Shown here one piece after another: positions 1 to 7,038 of a DNA stretch of 19,463 nt (positions are counted from its first letter, which is position 1; every line of letters starts with the position of its first letter). The DNA lies in NCBI RefSeq assembly GCF_000719975.1, contig NZ_JOIJ01000037.1, positions 1-19,463 of the forward strand, read 5' to 3'. This DNA is from Prauserella rugosa (GTDB lineage: Bacteria > Actinomycetota > Actinomycetes > Mycobacteriales > Pseudonocardiaceae). The position numbers and the translations under genes are program-made. The notes beneath the pieces are model-generated. The model searched no databases. It worked only from the letters and a program-made list of their open reading frames with translations, and had not been told where the DNA came from.

Positions 1-564
1 TGCCATCGCATCAACACGGGCATAGCAGGCGGAAGCGACCTCGGAGGGCAGCTCGGCGGTGAGTCGGGATTGCGCGTTGGGCCCGTGATCAAGCTCCACG
101 CGCCGCCCAGCCCGGGCCATCCGAGCCCACTCCGCTTGCCCACCCGGGTCGACCTTCTCGACCAGTCGCGCCGCGTGCTGAGCCAGGTTGCGTGGCTGCC
201 ATGAGGTGGCGGGAGCCGAGGCGAGCTTGTCGCTCAACAACGCATCCACCTGCCGGGCATGCTCATCGGACAGCGGCTCCGTCACGGCAAGGACCCGTCG
301 GGCTCCATACAGCTCGACCTGACCATCGTGCATCGCTTCCAACACCCGAGGCATCCGCTGACTCAAGTCGACGGCGTTGCGGATCCGCTTCTCCACCTCG
401 ACAGGCGAGACACGAAGTTCCGGAGCCAACTCCTCAGCAAGCCCCCGCCACTCCAGCTCGTCAGAAGCCAGCGAGGCGAGAAACGTCATCTCGTCAGCAT
501 CAACCCGAGCCCGCCGCGACCTTAATTCAGCGGCGATCGTAGAAAATCCCCCATGCTCATCCAC
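1..564 (-). CDS. DUF222 / 13E12-repeat family protein (probable HNH endonuclease), N-terminal part, runs off left edge
   Basis: The minus strand is open without a stop from 600 to base 1, so only the first ~188 codons are present. The translation matches the N-terminal DUF222 (13E12 repeat) domain: a WRGLAEELAPELRVSP segment followed by RIRNAVDLSQRMPRVLEAM and the GQVELYGARRVLAVTE stretch typical of the family. Full-length members are ~400-500 aa and usually carry an HNH nuclease motif near the C-terminus, which would lie outside the window, so nuclease activity is inferred. The start is uncertain. GTG at 564 precedes the first family-like residues (VDEHGGFSTIAAELR), but it has no clear Shine-Dalgarno sequence; TTG at 585 and ATG at 489 are alternatives. 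An in-frame TGA at 601-603 limits the 5' end. These proteins are multicopy and poorly characterised in actinobacteria. Confidence 0.8.
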   Translation of the reverse strand, partial: MDEHGGFSTIAAELRSRRARVDADEMTFLASLASDELEWRGLAEELAPELRVSPVEVEKRIRNAVDLSQRMPRVLEAMHDGQVELYGARRVLAVTEPLSDEHARQVDALLSDKLASAPATSWQPRNLAQHAARLVEKVDPGGQAEWARMARAGRRVELDHGPNAQSRLTAELPSEVASACYARVDAMA

Positions 565-660
565 GCTTAAAACGATACCGAACAAGTGGACGACCAACCA
601 TCATCCAATAGAGTCGCCCCCGGTAAGCGAAGCGCCATCCCGTCGACCTGGCCAAACCCC

Positions 661-740
661 ATCACGCTGCAGGCAGGGCGCAACAACCCACCCCAACGGA
701 ACACCCAAACCCCAACCTTGCGCCCTGCCTGCAGCGTGAT
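661..740. repeat. perfect 23-bp inverted repeat, 34-nt spacer
   Basis: The arm at 661-683 (core CTGCAGGCAGGGCGCAA) is exactly complementary to the arm at 718-740 (core TTGCGCCCTGCCTGCAG). The 34-nt spacer is A/C-rich and does not fold on itself. No T-run follows on either strand, so it is not a canonical intrinsic terminator. Lying upstream of the DUF222 gene, it could be a transcribed 5' hairpin, a protein-binding site or a remnant of a small mobile repeat. Confidence 0.9.
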
Positions 741-832
741 AAACAAAAAGCCAGGTTCGACAGGATAAAGCGAAGCGGAAAAACGCCATCCCAGAGACCT
801 GCCCAGCCGGCGAGGCGAAAAACCCACAAGTG

Positions 833-915
833 AAACCGCACCCACCGAGACGAAAAACCCCGACAACAAACCGCACCCACCGAGACGAAAACCCCCACGG
901 CAAACCGCACTCACC
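833..915. repeat. 34-35-bp tandem repeat, about 2.4 copies
   Basis: Units begin at 833, 868 and 902. The first two share AAACCGCACCCACCGAGACG followed by AAAA and a C-run; the third is partial and diverges after AAACCGCACTCACC. A degenerate earlier copy (the GCGAAAAACCCAC segment near 812-825) may also belong. No coding role is seen. Confidence 0.75.
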
Positions 916-1097
916 AAATCAGCAACCGAAGCGATACGCCCACCGAATCCCCCACCAAATCAACACGAGATGAAACGACCCCAACCACCCCCAGACACCA
1001 CCAACCCCACCACCGGACCAGCTCCCCCACCCCGCACCCGGAAGAACCACACAGCTGACGCATTGATGACCGGATATGCGTATGTGACGATTCGGGT

Positions 1098-2243
1098 ATG
1101 AGTCAGCGTCAGACACCGCCGTTCCGCGCAGACCACGTCGGCAGCCTTCTGCGGCCGCCGGAACTGCACAAAGCGCGCGAAAAGGCCGCGCAGGGTGCGA
1201 TCACCGCGGACGAGCTGAAGGCCGTGGAGGACGAGGCGATCCGTTCGGTGGTGGACATGCAACGCCGGGTGGGGCTGAGGTCGGCGACGGACGGTGAGTT
1301 CCGGCGTGCGTCGTGGCACATGGACTTCATCTATCAGCTCGACGGTGTGTCGAAGAGCGACGAGAAGTTGCAGGTGAAGTTCCGTAATGCGGACGGGGAG
1401 TTGGAGTTCAGCCCGTCGGGACTGACGGTCGACGGCAAGGTGGGGCTGAGTCGCACGATCTTCGGCGACCACTTCGACTACTTGAAGTCCGTTGTGGACG
1501 ATGGGAACTCCACCGGCTCGGGGCCGGCCGTGACGCCGAAGCTGACGATCCCCTCCCCGAGCATGGTGTACTACCGCGGGGGCAGGGCGTCCGTCGACGA
1601 GAGTGTCTACCCGAACCTGGACGACTTCTTCGACGACCTGGGCGCGGCGTACGCGAAGCAGATCGCCGAGATCGGCGCGCGCGGCTGCACGTACCTGCAG
1701 CTCGACGACACGAGCCTGGCCTACCTCAACGACCCGACCCAGCGTGAGCTGGTGGCCGAGATGGGCTTCGATCCGCAGACCCTGCATCTGCGCAACATCC
1801 GGACGATGAACGCGGCGATCGCCGCCAAGCCCGAGGGCATGGCGATCACGACGCACCTGTGCCGCGGCAACTTCCGGTCGTCGTGGGTCGCGGAGGGCGG
1901 CTACGACTTCGTGGCGGAGGCGCTGTTCAACGAGCTCAATGTGGACGGTTACTTCCTCGAGTTCGACGACGAGCGGTCCGGTGGTTTCGCACCGCTGCGG
2001 TACGTGCCGAAGGGTAAGTACGTCGTGCTCGGCCTGGTCACGACGAAACGTGGCGAGTTGGAGTCGGTGGAGGACCTGCAGCGGCGCATCGAGGAGGCGT
2101 CGAAGTACGTCGACGTGGACCAGTTGTGCCTGTCTCCGCAGTGCGGTTTCTCCTCCACCGAGGAGGGCAACGACCTCAGTGAGGAGCAGGAGATTCGCAA
2201 ACTCGAGCTGATCGTGGAAACCGCGGCGAAGGTCTGGGGCTGA
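1098..2243 (+). CDS. cobalamin-independent methionine synthase (MetE) C-terminal-domain family methyltransferase
   Basis: A 381-aa single-domain protein of the MetE catalytic-domain family (YxjG/YxjH-like 5-methyltetrahydropteroyltriglutamate-homocysteine methyltransferase relatives). It starts with the family signature FRADHVGSLLRPPEL (residues 9-23). The TIM-barrel zinc site is visible: H253 and C255 in THLCRGN, E288 in FLEFDDER and C349 in LCLSPQCGFSS. It lacks the N-terminal half of full-length MetE (~750 aa). Members of this short group probably transfer a methyl group to a thiol such as homocysteine, but donor and acceptor are not known for this protein. The ATG at 1098 is the only start giving the conserved N-terminus. 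It has no Shine-Dalgarno sequence; a weak GACGAT box at 1086-1091 would make the mRNA leaderless. The mannose-phosphate isomerase gene follows after 28 bp. Confidence 0.88.
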   Translation: MSQRQTPPFRADHVGSLLRPPELHKAREKAAQGAITADELKAVEDEAIRSVVDMQRRVGLRSATDGEFRRASWHMDFIYQLDGVSKSDEKLQVKFRNADGELEFSPSGLTVDGKVGLSRTIFGDHFDYLKSVVDDGNSTGSGPAVTPKLTIPSPSMVYYRGGRASVDESVYPNLDDFFDDLGAAYAKQIAEIGARGCTYLQLDDTSLAYLNDPTQRELVAEMGFDPQTLHLRNIRTMNAAIAAKPEGMAITTHLCRGNFRSSWVAEGGYDFVAEALFNELNVDGYFLEFDDERSGGFAPLRYVPKGKYVVLGLVTTKRGELESVEDLQRRIEEASKYVDVDQLCLSPQCGFSSTEEGNDLSEEQEIRKLELIVETAAKVWG

Positions 2244-2258
2244 GCGCGCGGCCTGCCC

Positions 2259-2264
2259 TACAGT
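2259..2264 (+). promoter_or_regulatory. -10 box of a probable leaderless promoter for manA
   Basis: TACAGT lies 7 nt upstream of the GTG start at 2272, with no Shine-Dalgarno sequence between. In actinobacteria a TANNNT hexamer at this distance places the transcription start on the first base of the start codon. No clear -35 is seen. Confidence 0.6.
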
Positions 2265-2271
2265 ACTGGCC

Positions 2272-3276
2272 GTGCCACTCGAACCGATCATTCTGCCCGC
2301 GAACCAGCCGCCCCAGTTCTACCGTGGCGGGGCGGCCATCGCCGACCTTCGTGGCGGGGACGCCCGGGAGTACGGCCCCGAGGACTGGGTCGCCTCCACC
2401 ACCAGCATGTTCGCGAGCGACACCGACGGGCTGAGCCGACTGCCCGACGGGCGATGGCTCCGGGACGCGGTGTGTGACGATCCGCGCGGGTGGTTGGGCG
2501 ATGCGCATCTGCGCAGGTTCGGCGACTCCACGGCGCTGCTGGTGAAACTTCTCGACGCCGGGCAGCGCCTGCCCGTGCACTTCCACCCCGACGACCGGTT
2601 CGCCCGCGCCCATTTCGACTCGCACTTCGGCAAGACCGAGGCGTGGATCGTCGTCGGTACCAGCAGCGAGGATCCGACCGTCTACACGGGATTCCGTGAG
2701 ACGCAGTCCCCGGACACGGTGCGGGACTGGGTGCGCGACCAGGACGCGCCGTCCATGCTCGAGGCCCTCAACGCGGTACCGGTCGCGCCGGGCGACACCG
2801 TCGTCATCCCGGCCGGGCTGCCGCACGCCATCGGCGCGGGTGTGTTCGTCGTCGAGCTGCAGCAGCCGACCGACTTCTCCCTGACGATGGAGTGGCGCGA
2901 CTTCCTGGATTCGCCGGAGAAGGGACATCTCGGCATCGGCTTCGACACGGCGTTGCAGGTGCTCGACACCTCGGGTTGGGACGCGGAGCGGCTCTCCACG
3001 CTCGTCCGGCACACCGGGGAGCCGGACACCGCGGCCGAGCTGCTGGCAGCACCCGCCGACGGGTTCTTCCGCGCCGACCGCCTACGCCCGCGGCCCACGA
3101 CGACGTTGGCCCCGTCGTTCGCCGTCCTCGTGGTCGTCGACGGCGGTGGCGCACTCGCCTCCGAGCGCGCCGCCGTCCCCGTCTCGCGGGGAGACACGGT
3201 CGTCGTGCCCTACGGAGCCGGCGAGCTGGAACTGTCCGGCGACGTCACCGTCATCCGCTGCCGTCCCCCGGCCTGA
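2272..3276 (+). CDS. manA: mannose-6-phosphate isomerase, class I (type I phosphomannose isomerase)
   Basis: A 334-aa cytoplasmic zinc enzyme of the cupin fold that interconverts fructose-6-phosphate and mannose-6-phosphate, feeding GDP-mannose synthesis or mannose catabolism. The metal ligands of the class are visible: H103 and H105 in LPVHFHPDD, E123 in FGKTEAW and H185 in IPAGLPHAIGAG. A second, weaker cupin half occupies the C-terminus (about residues 255-330), ending in VPYGAGELELSG. The length fits bacterial short-form ManA. The GTG at 2272 is preferred because it sits 7 nt after a TACAGT box, and the N-terminus (LPANQPPQFYRGG) begins right after it. The 28-bp gap to the MetE-like gene carries this promoter, so the two genes can be expressed separately. 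The 3' end faces the MFS gene; a large palindrome lies 91 bp downstream. Confidence 0.9.
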   Translation: MPLEPIILPANQPPQFYRGGAAIADLRGGDAREYGPEDWVASTTSMFASDTDGLSRLPDGRWLRDAVCDDPRGWLGDAHLRRFGDSTALLVKLLDAGQRLPVHFHPDDRFARAHFDSHFGKTEAWIVVGTSSEDPTVYTGFRETQSPDTVRDWVRDQDAPSMLEALNAVPVAPGDTVVIPAGLPHAIGAGVFVVELQQPTDFSLTMEWRDFLDSPEKGHLGIGFDTALQVLDTSGWDAERLSTLVRHTGEPDTAAELLAAPADGFFRADRLRPRPTTTLAPSFAVLVVVDGGGALASERAAVPVSRGDTVVVPYGAGELELSGDVTVIRCRPPA

Positions 3277-4595
3277 GCGCCCGCCGACAGCAACGTCCGT
3301 GGCGCGCCAGCCGCGGGACACCGGCCCTCCACACGCTCGGGCAGTGCACGGCGTACGCCACGTGTTGCTCCCGAGGGCCCCATAGTTGCGTTGAACGCAA
3401 CTATGGGGCCCTCGGGAGCTGTTGCGGGCCGCTGCATCGCGACCACGGACGCCGCCGCCCCGACGGTCCCTATCGCGGCTGCCGCGGCCACCCACGACGT
3501 TGCCGTCGGCAGCGGGTGTACGAGCGTGATCAGGCCGACCACCACGGCTGGACACCCGGACCCGAGGTAGAACGCCACGTGCAGGGCTCCGGTGATCGCA
3601 CCCTTGTGCGCGACGGGTGCGACGGCGTCCACCGCAGCCGACGCACCGCCGTAGGCCAGCCCGTGGCCCACGCCCGCGATCACGGCCGCGGCGAGTGTCG
3701 TGGCCGTCGAACCGCCAGCGTTCACCGCCAGCACCACCAGGCTCGTCAACAACGCCGCGGCCCCGGCGATCTGCGCACCACGCACGCCCACCCTGCCGAC
3801 GAGGGGTTGCGTGGCCACCGAGCAGAGCAGCACCGAACCCAGGATCGCCCCGGTGACCGCGGGGTCGGCGGGCCCGGAGCGCTCGAGCAACGTGGGAATG
3901 ATCGCGAGGAACAACCCAGCGACCGTCCAGGCGAGAAAACCCGTGACCGCAGCGGATACGAACAGACGCCGGATCGCCCGCGGAATCCGCGGGACCGTGG
4001 GACGCCACGCCCGGTGCGGCGCGCCGACGGGTGCCACGGTCATCCCGGACGCCGTGGTGCCGAGCCGCGACACGAGGCGCCAGCCGACCGCCAGCAGGAC
4101 GAGATGCACGGCGAACGGCACGGTCTCGGGTGCCGGTACGTACCGCGCCATCAGTCCCCCGACCACCGGTCCCGCCGCGGTGCCACCCACGAACGCGATG
4201 CCGGCCAGCGCCGCGCCGTCGACCCGGCGGCCGGCGTGCACGGCGGTGAGTGAACTCGCCGCCGCCGTGGCCGCCCCGAGCGCGAGTCCCTGCGCGGCGC
4301 GGCCGGCCACCAGCCACCCGATGTCCGAGGCGAACACGAACGACGCCGAGCCGGCCGCCGCGACAACCACCGCGCCCCGCAGCACCGGCCGGGGACCGAC
4401 CACGTCGGCCGCCTGCCCGAACAGCACCAGCGCCGGGGCGCTGACCAGCGCGAACGTGGCGTACACCAGCGTCATTGTCAGGTCGCCGGCCCCGAAGTCC
4501 TGTTGGTACGCCGGGTACAGCGTGCTCGGCAGGTAGGCGCCGAAGGTCAACACGACGAGCAGGTAGGCGCCGGTGGCTGCGGCCGACCCCCGCAT
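3210..4595 (-). CDS. MFS transporter (probable drug/metabolite efflux, YnfM-like)
   Basis: A 461-aa membrane protein with about 12 hydrophobic segments. The first is GAYLLVVLTFGAYLP, and the loop between helices 2 and 3 carries the MFS signature FGQAADVVGPRPVLR, a form of GxxxDxxGRRxxx. The substrate cannot be read from sequence; divergent pairing with a LysR regulator suggests inducible export. Residues ~393-410 are encoded by the 53-bp palindrome (3367-3419), giving PEGPIVAFNATMGPSG. The ~50 residues after it are low-complexity and not MFS-like, and the ORF overlaps the last 67 bp of manA. The native stop was therefore probably lost when the palindrome arrived. The start could also be ATG 4634 or GTG 4637; 4595 puts the first membrane helix close to the N-terminus. 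No strong Shine-Dalgarno sequence is seen at any of them. Confidence 0.8.
   Translation of the reverse strand: MRGSAAATGAYLLVVLTFGAYLPSTLYPAYQQDFGAGDLTMTLVYATFALVSAPALVLFGQAADVVGPRPVLRGAVVVAAAGSASFVFASDIGWLVAGRAAQGLALGAATAAASSLTAVHAGRRVDGAALAGIAFVGGTAAGPVVGGLMARYVPAPETVPFAVHLVLLAVGWRLVSRLGTTASGMTVAPVGAPHRAWRPTVPRIPRAIRRLFVSAAVTGFLAWTVAGLFLAIIPTLLERSGPADPAVTGAILGSVLLCSVATQPLVGRVGVRGAQIAGAAALLTSLVVLAVNAGGSTATTLAAAVIAGVGHGLAYGGASAAVDAVAPVAHKGAITGALHVAFYLGSGCPAVVVGLITLVHPLPTATSWVAAAAAIGTVGAAASVVAMQRPATAPEGPIVAFNATMGPSGATRGVRRALPERVEGRCPAAGAPRTLLSAGAQAGGRQRMTVTSPDSSSSPAP
3367..3419. repeat. 53-bp near-perfect palindrome (26-bp arms), probable bidirectional terminator / dispersed repeat
   Basis: Arms 3367-3392 and 3394-3419 are exactly complementary around a single central G. 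The arm core is CCCGAGGGCCCCATAGTTGC. The hairpin is G/C-rich at the base, lies between convergent manA and the MFS gene, and is fully inside the MFS reading frame. Its translation (AFNATMGPS) resembles a motif I recall at the ends of many annotated Pseudonocardiaceae proteins, which suggests a dispersed family. No T-run follows the stem on either strand. Confidence 0.85.
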
Positions 4596-4696
4596 CAGGC
4601 CACGACCAGGGGAAGCAGCTGGCAATCTCCGCATCACGGCGTCCAGCGTGCCGACGCGGTCTGCTGAAGGGAATCAAACGTTTCCGCACAGGACCG

Positions 4697-4711
4697 TGCA
4701 AACTGATTGCA
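4697..4711. promoter_or_regulatory. possible operator: TGCAA-N5-TTGCA inverted repeat at the LysR start
   Basis: A perfect 5-bp dyad with a 5-nt centre (ACTGA) ends on the A of the LysR start codon, in the divergent LysR/MFS intergenic region. Its size and position suit a site for LysR autoregulation. The strict T-N11-A consensus is not met. Confidence 0.35.
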
Positions 4712-5640
4712 TGCTCGATCCAAAGTTGCGCGTGCTGCAGCTCGTGGCTCAGCACGGCACCGTCACGGCAGCCGCGGCGGCCTCGCACTACACCCCGTCC
4801 GCGGTCTCGTACCAACTGCGACAGCTCTCGGACGAACTCGGCGTGCCGCTGATCGAGGCCCACGGCCGCGGCGTTCAGCTGACGACCGCGGCCCGCACCC
4901 TGCTGCGGCACGTGGATGCGCTCTCGGCCCAGGCCACCCGCGCCTACGCCGAGCTGGCGGCGTTGGCGGACGAACCCAGCGGCCCGTTCACCGTCTGCGG
5001 GTTCTCGACGGCCGCGACGCATCTGCTGCCGCCCGTGGCCGCGACCCTGCGCGACCGGCACCCGCACGTGCGCGTCCGGGTCATCGAAGCCGAGCCACGG
5101 CGATGCTTCGACCTACTTCTCGCCGGCGACGCCGACCTGGCGTTGGTCATCAACACGGCCGACACACCGCCCACGGGCGACGAGCGCTTCGACCAGCGCC
5201 CACTGCTCGACGATCCCCTCGACCTCGTCGTGCCGGAGGACCATCCGTTCACCCGGCGCCGCCGCGTGACGCTCGCGGAAGCAGCCGACGAGCACTGGAT
5301 CGTCGGACGTCCCGGCAGCGCCTACCACGATCTGGTGCGCACGGCGTGCACCGCGGCGGGCTTCTCCCCCAACATCGCGCACTACGCCGACGAGTGGGAC
5401 ACGGGAGCGGCGCTGGTCGCCCTGCGGTTCGGCGTGATCCTGGTGCCGCGGCTGGCCCGGCTCCACGACGACCGGCCCGTCGTACGCGTGCCGCTGTCCG
5501 GCGATCCGGCCCCGGCGCGACGGGTGGTCGCCGCGACGCGCCGGGGCGGTGCCGAGCATCCGCTGGTGCTGCAGTCCCTCGAGGCCATCAACGACGTCGC
5601 CGCACGGCTGTTGCCCACCGAGGCGCCGGAACCGGCGTAA
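4711..5640 (+). CDS. LysR-family transcriptional regulator
   Basis: A 309-aa DNA-binding regulator. Residues 1-60 form the winged helix-turn-helix (LRVLQLVAQHGTVTAAAAASHYTPSAVSYQLRQL in pieces, then ELGVPLIEAHGRGVQLT). Residues ~88-295 are the LysR substrate-binding domain, beginning GPFTVCGFSTAATHLLPPVAATLRDRHP. Length and layout are standard for the family. The start at ATG 4711 gives the usual short N-terminal lead-in; upstream in-frame starts add only non-homologous sequence. It is divergent from the MFS gene with 115 bp between them, the classic LysR-target arrangement, so control of the exporter is the likely job. The inducer is unknown. No Shine-Dalgarno sequence is seen; a CAAACT box 6 nt before the ATG might make it leaderless. 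Confidence 0.9.
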   Translation: MLDPKLRVLQLVAQHGTVTAAAAASHYTPSAVSYQLRQLSDELGVPLIEAHGRGVQLTTAARTLLRHVDALSAQATRAYAELAALADEPSGPFTVCGFSTAATHLLPPVAATLRDRHPHVRVRVIEAEPRRCFDLLLAGDADLALVINTADTPPTGDERFDQRPLLDDPLDLVVPEDHPFTRRRRVTLAEAADEHWIVGRPGSAYHDLVRTACTAAGFSPNIAHYADEWDTGAALVALRFGVILVPRLARLHDDRPVVRVPLSGDPAPARRVVAATRRGGAEHPLVLQSLEAINDVAARLLPTEAPEPA

Positions 5641-5649
5641 CCCCGCCGC

Positions 5650-5718
5650 GAACGCTACTCAGCCGGGAATGCGACTCAGCAGGGAACGTCGCTCAGTTCG
5701 GGACGTTGATCAGCAGGG
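5650..5718. repeat. 17-18-bp tandem repeat, four degenerate copies
   Basis: Units at 5650-5666, 5667-5683, 5684-5701 and 5702-5718 fit a consensus close to GAACGCGACTCAGCAGG. The array fills the gap between the convergent LysR and thiolase genes and continues into the last codons of the thiolase gene, whose stop is at 5693-5695. No hairpin with a T-run is seen. Confidence 0.7.
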
Positions 5719-6877
5719 CGTCGCCCTGGCCACCGCCACCGCACAGCGCGGCGGCACCGAGACCTCCGCCGCGTCTGCGCAGTTCGTGCACCAGGTGCAC
5801 GGCCAGCCGCGCACCGGAGGCGCCGATCGGGTGGCCGAGCGCGATCGCACCGCCGTTGGCGTTCACGATCTCCGGGTCGAGACCGAGCTTCTCGCTCGAC
5901 ACGAGACCGACCGCGGCGAACGCCTCGTTGATCTCGACGAGGTCGAGTGCGCCGGTGTCGAGTCCCGCCTTGGCGAGGGCGGCGTTGATGGCATTGGACG
6001 GCTGCTCGTGCAGGCTCGCGTCGGGCCCGGCGACCACGCCGTGCGCACCGATCTCGGCCAACGGGGCGATGCCGAGCTTGTCGGCCATCTCCCGGCTCGC
6101 CACGACGACCGCGGCGGCGCCGTCGGAGATCTGCGATGCCGAGCCCGCCGTGATCGTGCCGTCGGCGGCGAACGAGGGCCGCAACTTCGCGAGGGACTCG
6201 GCGGTCGTGTCGGCGCGCACGCCCTCGTCGGTGTCGAACACCACCGGCTCACCCTTGCGCTGCGGCACCTCGACGGGCGCGATCTCGGAGGCGAACACGT
6301 CGTCGGCGATGGCCTTCGCCGCACGCTGGTGCGATCGCGCGGCGAACTCGTCCTGCTGCTCGCGGGTCAGGCCGTAGCGCGCGTTGTACTTCTCCGTCGA
6401 CACCCCCATCGCGACCTGGTCGAACGCGCAGTGCAGACCGTCGAACGCCATGTGGTCGACCAGCGTCGTGTCGCCGTACTTGAAGCCCGACCGCGACTTG
6501 GGCAGCAGGTGCGGAGCCTGCGTCATCGACTCCTGTCCGCCCGCGACGATCAGGTCGAACTCGCCCGCGCGCACCAGCTGGTCGGCCAGCGCCACCGCGT
6601 CGAGTCCGGACAGGCAGACCTTGTTGATCGAGAGCGCGGGCACGTCCATCGGGATTCCCGCCGCCACGGCGGCCTGCCGCGCGGGGATCTGGCCCGCGCC
6701 GGCGGTCAGGACCTGGCCCATGATCGTGTACTGCACCTTCTCCGGTGCGACTCCGGCCTGCTCGAGCGCGGCCTTGATGGCGACGCCACCGAGCTGAGCA
6801 CCCGAGAAGTCCTTCAACGAGCCGAGCAACCGACCGATCGGTGTGCGGGCCGCACCCAGGATCACGGAACCGGACAC
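5693..6877 (-). CDS. acetyl-CoA C-acetyltransferase (thiolase)
   Basis: A 394-aa cytoplasmic thiolase, either condensing two acetyl-CoA to acetoacetyl-CoA or cleaving 3-ketoacyl-CoA. All catalytic features are present: nucleophile C88 in [13 protein letters not shown], the NEAFA motif, H349 in [12 protein letters not shown] and the proton-donor C379 in [11 protein letters not shown]. The length matches biosynthetic-type thiolases (~390-400 aa). The GTG at 6877 is chosen because GGAGG (minus strand, 6885-6889) sits 7 nt upstream and the product begins [14 protein letters not shown] as in homologues; a longer in-frame ORF up to 7021 adds a non-homologous Arg/Gly-rich lead. The gene is divergent from methylmalonyl-CoA epimerase (161 bp between), a pairing that fits short-chain acyl-CoA metabolism. 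TATCGT on the minus strand (6938-6943) is a weak -10 candidate. Confidence 0.95.
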   Translation of the reverse strand: MSGSVILGAARTPIGRLLGSLKDFSGAQLGGVAIKAALEQAGVAPEKVQYTIMGQVLTAGAGQIPARQAAVAAGIPMDVPALSINKVCLSGLDAVALADQLVRAGEFDLIVAGGQESMTQAPHLLPKSRSGFKYGDTTLVDHMAFDGLHCAFDQVAMGVSTEKYNARYGLTREQQDEFAARSHQRAAKAIADDVFASEIAPVEVPQRKGEPVVFDTDEGVRADTTAESLAKLRPSFAADGTITAGSASQISDGAAAVVVASREMADKLGIAPLAEIGAHGVVAGPDASLHEQPSNAINAALAKAGLDTGALDLVEINEAFAAVGLVSSEKLGLDPEIVNANGGAIALGHPIGASGARLAVHLVHELRRRGGGLGAAALCGGGGQGDALLINVPN

Positions 6878-7026
6878 TTCTCTTCCTCCAAGCGTTGACG
6901 ACGCTGCCCCGCCTGCACGTGCGGCGCTCCCGCGAAGACGATACCGCTCCGGCACCGTCCGGCCCCCGCCGTGAGGCGCGCACCGCGATGTGAACAAGCG
7001 CACCCCCGAGCCCCGCGCCACCGGCC

Positions 7027-7032
7027 TATCCT
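7027..7032 (+). promoter_or_regulatory. -10 box of a probable leaderless promoter for methylmalonyl-CoA epimerase
   Basis: TATCCT ends 6 nt before ATG 7039, with no Shine-Dalgarno sequence between them, placing the likely transcription start at the A of the start codon. No convincing -35 is present. Confidence 0.6.
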
Positions 7033-7038
7033 GCCGCT

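Larger units (their letters stand above)
565..1097. other. A/C-rich non-coding region with several repeats (533 bp)
   Basis: No convincing gene is seen here. From about 690 to 1045 the plus strand is made mostly of A and C with few T residues, unlike the surrounding coding DNA. The stretch holds a perfect inverted repeat (661-740), an imperfect direct-repeat pair (625-653 and 769-805) flanking it, and a 34-35-bp tandem repeat (833-915). It separates the minus-strand DUF222 gene from the plus-strand MetE-like gene, so it should hold promoters for both, but none with good -35/-10 boxes can be picked out. Short minus-strand ORFs through it are G/T-rich low-complexity translations and are not believed. 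Confidence 0.7.

Noticed and set aside
192..739. Several plus-strand ORFs over the left edge
   Set aside because: They are antisense to the DUF222 coding frame and have biased, domain-free translations.
661..740. The 23-bp inverted repeat as an intrinsic terminator
   Set aside because: The spacer is 34 nt, there is no T-run on either strand, and it lies upstream, not downstream, of the neighbouring gene.
833..915. CRISPR-like array
   Set aside because: Units are contiguous with no unique spacers, only about 2.4 copies are present, and no cas genes are nearby.
960..2291. Minus-strand ORF of 443 codons opposite the MetE-like gene
   Set aside because: Low-complexity His/Arg/Val-rich translation, antisense to a gene with clear zinc-site motifs.
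3082..5067. Long minus-strand ORF of 661 codons across manA, MFS and lysR
   Set aside because: Its product is Arg/Gly-rich with no domain; it is a high-GC frame shadow of the MFS gene in a different frame.
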